Shown: positions 1-5,326 of the stretch, in pieces | Layout of the letters: each line of letters begins with the position of its first letter | Position numbering within the stretch: position 1 is the stretch's first letter | DNA from: Aquifex aeolicus | Lineage (GTDB): Bacteria; Aquificota; Aquificia; Aquificales; Aquificaceae | Assembly: GCA_011375045.1 (NCBI GenBank) | Contig: DRNB01000057.1 | Coordinates: 1-5,326, forward strand | Direction of reading: 5' to 3' | DNA: 5,326 bases | The notes under the pieces: generated by a model | What the model was told of the DNA's origin: nothing | Seen by the model: the letters and a program-made list of their open reading frames with translations, nothing else | Database searches by the model: none | Made by a program: the position numbers and the translations under genes

Positions 1-1413
1 CAGATTGAGGTCTCCGGCGGCGCAGACGGGTGCGGAGTGGGTTATGACGATCACCTGCATCCTGCGGGAGAGCTTTTTCAGGAGCCTTGCGAGCTTCACC
101 GAGGTTTCACCGCTCACCCCCACGTCCACCTCGTCAAATATGTAAGTTTCCGCGGGCGGAAGGACGAGGGCGAGGGCGAGGAAGAGCCTCGTCAGCTCAC
201 CGCCGGAGGCGATCTCCCCTAAGGGCTTCAGCTCTCCCCGGTAGGAGGAAAACAGGAAGCGTATCCGGTCCGCACCGGTGCGTGAGGGTTCGGCTTCCTC
301 CACGCTTACCCTGAACTCCGCCTCCCCGAGGTTCAGATCCCTCAGGATCCCCTTCACCTCCTCCGAGAGGCTGACCGCCGCCTTCTTCCTCGCCTCCGTA
401 AGGATCCCGCAGGTGCGGAGCAGTTTTTCTCTGATCTCCCTCCGGCGCCTCTCGAGGCTTTCGATCTCCTCCAGAAGGCTCTCACAGCTCAGAAGCTCCT
501 CCCTGAGAAGCTCCACCTCCCTTAGTATCTCCCTGTAAGGTCTGCCGTATTTGCGCTCGAGGCGCTGAAGGTGAAAGAGCTTCTCGTTTACCCGGTCTAT
601 CTCCTCCCGCGGTGGGATCACACCCTTTTCCCTCAGCTCCAGCGCCACCTCCTCTATCTCCTCCTTCAGAGCGCTCAGCTTTTCTATGAGGGGATCCAGA
701 GAGGGGTCCAGATCCCGCACCCTGAGCAGGTGTCTGAGGGCTTCCCCCACCTTCGAGGAAGCTGAACCTTCATCCCCGTGAAGCTCTCTGTAAGCGGTGC
801 TAAGATGACCTCCTATCTTCTCCAGCGTGCCGAGAAGCTCGGCTCGCTCCTTCAGACCCTCGGCTTCCTCGGGGGATACCCCTACCTCCTCTACCTCCCT
901 TACCCTGAACTCCACGTAATCCCTTTTTTGCTCGGACTCCTTTAACCTGCTCTGTGCCTCCCTGAGCTTCCTCTCTGTCTCCGTGTGCAGGTTATACAGC
1001 CTCTCCACCTCTTCCCTGAGGCCTTCCAGATTGCCGAAGCGGTCGAGGACCTCCCGCTGAAAGTCCGAGCGCAGGAGCTTTACAAACTCGTTCTGTCCCT
1101 GAAGGGATATGCGCTCCTCGAGTATCTCCCTGACGGTTCCGGCCGTTGTTCCCCTGCCGTTGAGGTAGTATCTGCTCCTCCTGTTCCTTACCTCCCTTCT
1201 GAGCAGGATGCTCTCTCCCCCTTTCTCGAGCTCCATCTCGACGGCGCTACCCTCCGGATAATCCCCCTGCTTCCCCATCACGAACTCGACGGCGGAGATG
1301 GTCATGGACTTACCCGTTCCCGTCTCGCCGGATATAACGTTGAGACCTTCCTCGAACTCGATCTCCAGATCCCTTATGAGTATGAAGTTCTCTATCAGAA
1401 GTCTCCGGAGCAT
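1..1413 (-). CDS. recN: DNA repair protein RecN, SMC-like ATPase (3' end cut by window edge)
   Basis: RecN is a cytoplasmic SMC-family ATPase that helps double-strand break repair by homologous recombination. The visible 471 residues start MLRRLLIENFILIRDLEIEF, the usual RecN opening. Walker A is GETGTGKS (29-36), a long Glu/Arg/Lys-rich coiled coil spans about 130-345, the ABC signature is ASGGELTR (402-409), Walker B is TYIFDEVD followed by VGVSGE (423-435), and the H-loop is VITH (456-459). The frame is open with no stop to base 1, so the C-terminus, perhaps 50-80 residues judging from known RecN lengths, lies outside. The ATG at 1413 is the only sensible start: an in-frame TAA lies at 1429-1431 upstream and no start codon lies between. 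No Shine-Dalgarno sequence precedes it. The gene sits 72 bp after the oxidoreductase operon on the same strand. Family assignment is very secure; a few motifs are off consensus (see findings). Confidence 0.95.
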   Translation of the reverse strand, partial: MLRRLLIENFILIRDLEIEFEEGLNVISGETGTGKSMTISAVEFVMGKQGDYPEGSAVEMELEKGGESILLRREVRNRRSRYYLNGRGTTAGTVREILEERISLQGQNEFVKLLRSDFQREVLDRFGNLEGLREEVERLYNLHTETERKLREAQSRLKESEQKRDYVEFRVREVEEVGVSPEEAEGLKERAELLGTLEKIGGHLSTAYRELHGDEGSASSKVGEALRHLLRVRDLDPSLDPLIEKLSALKEEIEEVALELREKGVIPPREEIDRVNEKLFHLQRLERKYGRPYREILREVELLREELLSCESLLEEIESLERRRREIREKLLRTCGILTEARKKAAVSLSEEVKGILRDLNLGEAEFRVSVEEAEPSRTGADRIRFLFSSYRGELKPLGEIASGGELTRLFLALALVLPPAETYIFDEVDVGVSGETSVKLARLLKKLSRRMQVIVITHSAPVCAAGDLNL

Positions 1414-1485
1414 GGGAGTTAAAAACGGTTATCGGACACCGGTGAAGTAAATTTAGGTAGCTTTTCGCGGAGTTCAACCTCCGGA
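1414..1485 (-). other. intergenic region between the oxidoreductase operon and recN
   Basis: This 72-bp gap is the only sizeable non-coding stretch. Besides the candidate promoter it holds two weak inverted repeats. One is CGGAG/CTCCG (1468-1472 with 1479-1483, 6-nt loop) just after the anchor gene's stop; it overlaps the candidate -35 and has no T-run. The other, on the minus strand, pairs CGGT (1438-1441) with ACCG (1426-1429) across an 8-nt loop and is followed by five Ts (1421-1425). The second looks like an intrinsic terminator in layout, but a 4-bp stem is too short to call one. CACCGGTG (1437-1444) is a perfect 8-bp palindrome. No RNA gene or operator could be recognised. Confidence 0.6.
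1450..1477 (-). promoter_or_regulatory. candidate sigma70-type promoter for recN
   Basis: Read on the minus strand, TTGAAC (1472-1477) is followed after 16 bp by TAAATT (1450-1455). Each hexamer matches 4 of 6 consensus bases. Transcription would begin near 1443, giving a leader of about 30 nt before the recN ATG. The location is right for giving recN its own promoter after the upstream operon ends, but hexamers of this quality occur often by chance and no second line of evidence supports it. Confidence 0.3.
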
Positions 1486-2454
1486 TCAGCGGAGCTCCCT
1501 CTCCGAAGGATAAAGACCGTAAAAGAGGTTCTGGACGTGGTTACCCTCCACAAAGAAGCACCACCGCTCCAGGGCACCTCCCACAAGGAGGGACACGTAG
1601 GAGAGACCCAGCAGCCAGCTCTCCCCCGAACCGGAGGTTCGTGCGTAGAGGATCAGGGAGAAGGGAACCACGAAGTTGAGGAGGTAGGCAACGGGTATGA
1701 CGGTGGGAAGAAGCTCCTTCCCCTTGCGGTAGTAAAACTCGGTCGTGCAGTAGTTATCGGTGGTGGTTCCTGCATCGAGGAGGCGGACGGGTCTGTTCCG
1801 GGGGAGGTTCAGGGCGTCGTTCAGGGTTGGTCTTCTGAGGTAAAACTGTCTCACGTTGAAGGCGATCCTGAAGAGGAAGCCGAGGATCAGGAAGGTGAGG
1901 GACAGAAAGGTAAACACCTCCCCCTGAGGCAGTCCGTAAAGCTCCAGCAGGAAAGCTCCTGCCGTCGAACCTAACATCAGATACAGGAGCAGGAAGCCGA
2001 CAACCGTGATGGAGGAGTTCCACTCGAGAACGAACCTGTTGGTGGCGTAAATCATTGCCGTCGAGTAGGCGCTCAGAACCCCCGCGGCGAGGGCTAAACC
2101 CCCAAAGAGGAGCTGGAGGGGGGTGCCGGCATCCCGCCAGAGGGCTATCAGGTAGAGCAGGAGCATGACGCCGTAAGCACCGCTGAAGACAGCCTCCCGG
2201 GAGAGCCAGGAGGTTCTGAACCTGCGAACCGCCTTCCAGGCTCTCAGCTTGTGTCCCAGATGGAAGGAGGCGGCAAAGCCTCCCGCTCCCACCAGAAGGA
2301 GGGAGAGCTCCCCGGCTCTCAGGAGCACAGCCCCGGGCAGAGCTTCCACAGTTCCCAGAAGACTGAGGGTCTGAAGGACAAAGAGGATTGTAAAAAGTCC
2401 CACGGAGGTTCCCGCGGTCAGGAAGAAGAGGATGAGCGACAGGGGTGGGTGCAT
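1486..2454 (-). CDS. soeC: DmsC-family membrane anchor subunit, probably SoeC (quinone-reactive)
   Basis: This 322-residue membrane protein should anchor the molybdoenzyme to the cytoplasmic membrane and exchange electrons with quinone. About eight hydrophobic segments are visible, near residues 4-30, 43-65, 87-107, 113-136, 147-172, 178-200, 248-270 and 278-297. Family marks of the DmsC type are HLGHKLRAWKAVRRFRTSWL followed by SRE (65-87), STAMIYATNRF (131-141), and the C-terminal ERWCFFVEGNHVQNLFYG (296-313). The loop at 201-247, with NYCTTEFYYRKG (234-245), resembles the matching loop I recall from SoeC proteins. An upstream in-frame start would only read antisense-like sequence through the Fe-S gene; the ATG at 2454 has AGGAGGT (2461-2467) 7 nt away and shares its A with the preceding TGA. 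No haem-ligand or Fe-S motif is seen. The DmsC-family call is firm; the Soe assignment depends on the whole operon. Confidence 0.82.
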   Translation of the reverse strand: MHPPLSLILFFLTAGTSVGLFTILFVLQTLSLLGTVEALPGAVLLRAGELSLLLVGAGGFAASFHLGHKLRAWKAVRRFRTSWLSREAVFSGAYGVMLLLYLIALWRDAGTPLQLLFGGLALAAGVLSAYSTAMIYATNRFVLEWNSSITVVGFLLLYLMLGSTAGAFLLELYGLPQGEVFTFLSLTFLILGFLFRIAFNVRQFYLRRPTLNDALNLPRNRPVRLLDAGTTTDNYCTTEFYYRKGKELLPTVIPVAYLLNFVVPFSLILYARTSGSGESWLLGLSYVSLLVGGALERWCFFVEGNHVQNLFYGLYPSERELR

Positions 2455-3191
2455 CACATTACCTCCTCTGAGGTGTCCCCGAAGACTCCGGAGCCTCTGC
2501 TTCTTCTGAGGATCTCCGCAAAGAGGGGGTTGTCCGATCTCAGGAGCCTGTCCTCGAACTCCGAGAGATCTATCCTCGTCTCCCTTTTGGGGAGGTAGTG
2601 GTTGGCTGGTCTGGTTTCCGCACCCGGCAGGAGGACAAAGGCGTTCCTCTCCTTGATGGCTCTGTAAGCCTCGCTCTGGGGATCCTCTATGTCTCCGAAG
2701 AAGCGCGCCTTTGCCGGGCACGTCAGGACGCAGGCAGGCTTCCTGTGTTCGGGGGGGAGGGTCTCGTCGTAGATCCTGTCTATGCAGAGGGTGCACTTCT
2801 TCATGACCTTATCGATCTCATCGAACTCCCTGCATCCGTAGGGACAGTTCCAGGAGCAGAGCTTGCAACCTATGCAGTCATCGTAGTTTACGAGAACTAT
2901 GCCGTCCTGCTCCCTCTTGTAGCTTGCGCCTGTGGGGCACACGGGAACGCAGGGGGCGTCCTGACAGTGAAGGCAGGACTTGGGAAGGTGGAAGACCTGC
3001 GTGTGGGGGAACTCACCCGTCTCGTAGGTCAGGACGCGGTTAAACCAGACACCGTGGGGCTCCCTGCCGTAGGGATCGTAGTCCGAGAGGGGTCCGAAGG
3101 ACGCCTGAGTGTTCCACTCCTTGCAGTTAACGGCACAGGCATGGCATCCAACGCAAACGTTGAGGTCTATAACCAGAGCGAACTGGGGCAT
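2454..3191 (-). CDS. soeB: Four-cluster [4Fe-4S] electron-transfer subunit, probably SoeB
   Basis: This 245-residue DmsB/PsrB/SoeB-type protein relays electrons between the molybdenum subunit and the membrane anchor. Sixteen cysteines form four cluster sets: C13-x2-C16-x2-C19-x3-C23, C73-x2-C76-x4-C81-x3-C85, C106-x2-C109-x2-C112-x3-C116, and C133-x2-C136-x17-C154-x3-C158. The opening ALVIDLNVCVGCHACAVNCK and the blocks KSCLHCQDAPCVPVCPTGAS and KKCTLCIDRIYDETLPPEHR are those I associate with SoeB of sulfite-oxidising bacteria. There is no signal peptide, which fits a cytoplasmic enzyme. I chose the ATG at 3191, since AGGAGGT (3198-3204) then lies 7 nt away; a TTG two codons earlier would sit almost on top of that site. 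The gene begins 12 bp after the catalytic subunit's stop and its own stop overlaps the anchor start. A seventeenth cysteine, C120, lies next to the third cluster set. Confidence 0.88.
   Translation of the reverse strand: MPQFALVIDLNVCVGCHACAVNCKEWNTQASFGPLSDYDPYGREPHGVWFNRVLTYETGEFPHTQVFHLPKSCLHCQDAPCVPVCPTGASYKREQDGIVLVNYDDCIGCKLCSWNCPYGCREFDEIDKVMKKCTLCIDRIYDETLPPEHRKPACVLTCPAKARFFGDIEDPQSEAYRAIKERNAFVLLPGAETRPANHYLPKRETRIDLSEFEDRLLRSDNPLFAEILRRSRGSGVFGDTSEEVM
2461..2467 (-). promoter_or_regulatory. ribosome binding site of the membrane anchor gene
   Basis: AGGAGGT on the minus strand lies within the last codons of the Fe-S gene (Glu-Glu-Val-Met) and 7 nt from the ATG at 2454. It shows that the anchor starts here and not at the start codons farther upstream in the same open frame. 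Confidence 0.8.
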
Positions 3192-3197
3192 GGGCAA

Positions 3198-3204
3198 ACC
3201 TCCT
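3198..3204 (-). promoter_or_regulatory. ribosome binding site of the Fe-S subunit gene
   Basis: AGGAGGT on the minus strand overlaps the last base of the catalytic subunit's TGA (3204-3206) and leaves 7 nt to the ATG at 3191. It decides the start, because the in-frame TTG at 3197 would be only 1-2 nt away. Confidence 0.8.
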
Positions 3205-5326
3205 CAGGGCTTGTATCTGAGAACTCCGGTCCACCTCTCCCTTATGTAGGGAAGGGGCTCGACGGCGTAGGCGGGCTCCGTCCGGGGGGACTGATCCTCC
3301 GCTCTGTAAACCTTCACCTTTGTGTCGAACCAGGCGAGGTGTCCCGTAACCGGATCGCCGTAGAGGAACTCTCTGGTGCCTGTCTTCAGGCTGTGGGGGA
3401 TCACGTGGTTGAGGATGAAAGCCTCCCTTCCCTCCTCGGCGTCGGGCTTGAGTCCCCACGTTCCCGACATCTTTCCGATGGCGTTCCAGGTCCACACGGA
3501 GTTGGGTTCGGTCGCTTCGGTCAGATAAACCTGACACTTCACCTTTCCGACCCTCGATTCGACCCAGACCCAGTCCAGATGCTTTATCCCTAACCTTTCA
3601 GCCGTTTTCGGGTTCATGTAGAGGTAGTTCCTCGTGGATATCTGTCTGAGCCACGCGTTCTGGGAATCCCAGGAGTGATACATCCACTGGGGTCTGACGG
3701 TGAAGGCGTACAGGGGATACTCGTCCCCGCTCAGCTCCTCTTCGAAGGGCGGGTACCAGAAGGGGAGGGGATCCATGAACCTGACGAGTCTGTCCCTGAG
3801 GATGGGATCGTTGGGAGGCTGGTTTTCCCCCTGCCACAGACCCAGCCCCGCCAGCCTGAAGGTCTGGAGCTGTTCGAGGTAAAAGTTCATAATTATCGGA
3901 TCGGTTCTTTTGACGAAACCCACGCTCTTCGCCCACTCGAGGTAGTCCCTGTTGACGTGTCTGTTGAACCTCATGTGCTCCGGAAGCCTGTAGTGAAAGA
4001 ACCCCCTGTTCCTCACGTACATCTCCAGCTGGTTCGGGTTGGGCTCCCCCACAAAGTGGCTGCTGCCGTCCCTGCCCCTCCAGCCGGCGAGGGCACCCAC
4101 GCCGGGTCTGGGTTGCCAGTTGATCAGAAAGTCCCTGAAATCCCTGAACTTCCTTGTTCCGTCCTCGTTCAGAAAACCCGGAAGCTTGAGGCGCGTTCCC
4201 AGCTCCACCATCACGTCCCCCCAGGGTCTCACGTCGAGCCCCTCCGATCCTGGATCGATTACGGGCTGTCTGAGGGCATCGACGGGACCCTGAGCAACGG
4301 AGGGAGGTCTGTCGAGAAGGGACAGGGCAAACCACTGCTCGAGGTAGGTGGCGTCCGGAAGAACAAGGTCCGAGTAGGCGACCTGCTCGCTGTAAAAGGC
4401 GTCGATGGTTATGATTCTGGGAATCACGTAGTTACCCGCAGGGTCCTTGGCGGTCAGAGCTTCCAAGATGAAGGGTATCTCCTGAGAGGAGTTCCACGCC
4501 ATGTTCGCCATATAGATGATGAGGACCTCCAGAGGGTAAGGATCCTTTCTGTAAGCGCAGGGGATAACGTTCTGGATGCACCCGTGAGCGGCGAGGGGAA
4601 ACTCCCAGCTGTAGGCTCTGTCTATCCTCAGGGGTCTGCCCTGAGCGTCCACCAGCAGATCGTCCGGATTCTGGGGTATCCCGAGGTGCGGACCTCCGAG
4701 GGGTTTGCCCGCTTTGAGCTCATCGAGGGAGCGGATCTTCGCCGGTCTGGGGAGATCCTCTATGTGCTTCGGATAGGGAGGCTTGGCGAGATGACCGCCC
4801 GGCGTGTCGACGCATCCCAGAAGCATCTTCAGAAGAAAGACCGCTCTGGCGGTGTGGAAGCCGTTGGTGTGGGAGGCAACGCCCCTCATGATGTGGAAGG
4901 ACACAGGTCTGCCCTTTGTGGTTCTGTGTCTGCGTCCCCACACGTCCGTCCAAGCGACGGGAAGCTCCAGGGGATCGTAGAGGGCTGTAACCCCCATCTC
5001 CTTGGCGATCCTCTCTATGTCCCTGGCGGGTACCCCCGTGATTTTCTCGACCCTCTCCGGGCTGTAATCCCTCACAAGCCTCTGAGCGAAGATGTCGAAA
5101 GCAGGTCTCACCCTGAACCCCTCCGGGGTTTCGAACTCTCCCGTAAAGGCGGGATCGAGATCCTCGGGAACTATCCTGTCTGCGGGCTTGAAGGAGCCTG
5201 ACTTCCTGTCGAAGACCAGAGGTTTACCCTCATCGTTCCTGTAAAACAGCCCGTCCTGAGGGCTTCCGGGTGCCTGAATAACCAGATAGGGAGCGTTCGT
5301 TCGCTCCTTCAGAAACTCCCAGTCGA
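3204..5326 (-). CDS. soeA: Molybdopterin oxidoreductase catalytic subunit, probably SoeA sulfite dehydrogenase (5' end cut by window edge)
   Basis: The frame is open from the right edge to TGA at 3204-3206, giving the last 706 residues of a DMSO-reductase-superfamily protein. If SoeA, it oxidises sulfite to sulfate in the cytoplasm at a bis-MGD molybdenum centre. Visible are the core molybdopterin domain with MRGVASHTNGFHTARA (75-90 of the part starting at 5111), LLGCVDTPGG (97-106), the cofactor-pocket stretch MANMAWNSSQ (201-210), DLVLPDATYLEQW (248-260), and a C-terminal MGD-binding domain with MYHSWDSQNAWLRQISTRNY (477-496) and VWTWNAIGKMSGTW (539-552). The order and wording of these blocks agree with SoeA proteins as I recall them. 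The GTG at 5111 is an internal valine, not a start: coding sequence continues for 71 more codons to the edge. The N-terminal [4Fe-4S] motif, the molybdenum ligand and any Tat signal lie outside, perhaps 200-300 residues away. A related sulfur-compound or DMSO reductase remains possible. Confidence 0.85.
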   Translation of the reverse strand, partial: DWEFLKERTNAPYLVIQAPGSPQDGLFYRNDEGKPLVFDRKSGSFKPADRIVPEDLDPAFTGEFETPEGFRVRPAFDIFAQRLVRDYSPERVEKITGVPARDIERIAKEMGVTALYDPLELPVAWTDVWGRRHRTTKGRPVSFHIMRGVASHTNGFHTARAVFLLKMLLGCVDTPGGHLAKPPYPKHIEDLPRPAKIRSLDELKAGKPLGGPHLGIPQNPDDLLVDAQGRPLRIDRAYSWEFPLAAHGCIQNVIPCAYRKDPYPLEVLIIYMANMAWNSSQEIPFILEALTAKDPAGNYVIPRIITIDAFYSEQVAYSDLVLPDATYLEQWFALSLLDRPPSVAQGPVDALRQPVIDPGSEGLDVRPWGDVMVELGTRLKLPGFLNEDGTRKFRDFRDFLINWQPRPGVGALAGWRGRDGSSHFVGEPNPNQLEMYVRNRGFFHYRLPEHMRFNRHVNRDYLEWAKSVGFVKRTDPIIMNFYLEQLQTFRLAGLGLWQGENQPPNDPILRDRLVRFMDPLPFWYPPFEEELSGDEYPLYAFTVRPQWMYHSWDSQNAWLRQISTRNYLYMNPKTAERLGIKHLDWVWVESRVGKVKCQVYLTEATEPNSVWTWNAIGKMSGTWGLKPDAEEGREAFILNHVIPHSLKTGTREFLYGDPVTGHLAWFDTKVKVYRAEDQSPRTEPAYAVEPLPYIRERWTGVLRYKP

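Noticed and set aside
161..185. Short GAGGGC-type tandem repeat on the plus strand
   Set aside because: It is the complement of codons for the alternating Leu/Ala stretch FLALALVL after the RecN signature motif and needs no other explanation.
1421..1441. Intrinsic terminator with five Ts upstream of recN
   Set aside because: The stem is only 4 bp with an 8-nt loop, too weak to call, and the T-run is just 7 nt from the recN start codon.
2455..2796. N-terminal extension of the membrane anchor frame up to 2796
   Set aside because: The extra residues are an out-of-frame reading of the Fe-S gene, rich in Arg, Gln and Pro with no motif. The ATG at 2454 has a strong ribosome binding site and begins right at the first membrane segment.
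2598..3593. 331-codon open frame on the plus strand
   Set aside because: It is antisense to the Fe-S subunit and the end of the catalytic subunit, straddles their junction, and shows no recognisable domain.
5109..5111. GTG as the start of the catalytic subunit
   Set aside because: The same frame stays open for 71 more codons to the window edge with family-like sequence (for example APYLVIQAPGSPQDGLFYR), so this is an internal valine.
3675..5201. 508-codon open frame on the plus strand
   Set aside because: It lies antisense to the catalytic subunit, whose translation matches a known family along its entire length. The product has no recognisable motif and is explained by low stop density opposite GC-rich coding DNA.

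Overview
The window reads entirely on the minus strand. From right to left it holds the C-terminal three quarters or so of a molybdenum/tungsten-bis-MGD oxidoreductase catalytic subunit (3204-5326, N-terminus beyond the right edge), its four-cluster ferredoxin-like electron-transfer subunit (2454-3191) and a DmsC-type membrane anchor (1486-2454). After a 72-bp gap comes recN, the SMC-like DNA repair ATPase (1-1413, C-terminus beyond the left edge). Every open stretch on the plus strand is an antisense shadow of these genes.

The three oxidoreductase genes form a tight operon. The catalytic and Fe-S genes are 12 bp apart, and the Fe-S stop and anchor start share one base (TGATG). Both downstream genes have an AGGAGGT ribosome binding site 7 nt from the start codon. 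The best reading is a SoeABC-type sulfite:quinone oxidoreductase: SoeA oxidises sulfite to sulfate at the molybdenum site, SoeB carries electrons through four [4Fe-4S] clusters, and SoeC passes them to the quinone pool. This rests on remembered family resemblance: the Fe-S subunit start, the DmsC-type anchor motifs, and long colinear blocks in the catalytic subunit. A related reductase of the DMSO/polysulfide/tetrathionate type cannot be excluded because the cofactor-binding N-terminus of the catalytic subunit is not in view. RecN is a housekeeping repair protein with no evident functional link to the operon.

The sequence is moderately GC-rich (roughly 55-60% by eye). Arginine is mostly AGG/AGA, ATA is common for isoleucine, and the proteins are rich in Glu, Lys and Arg. 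This suggests a thermophilic bacterium, and a chemolithotrophic sulfur oxidiser such as a member of the Aquificota would fit, but taxonomy cannot be fixed from this window.

I looked for an undescribed system and did not find one. There are no CRISPR repeats, RNA genes, mobile elements, toxin-antitoxin pairs or unexplained long non-coding stretches. The only non-coding DNA is 12 bp and 72 bp long. The points worth a second look are the assignment of the operon to sulfite oxidation, departures from consensus in RecN, and the contrast between the recN leader and the operon's strong ribosome binding sites.
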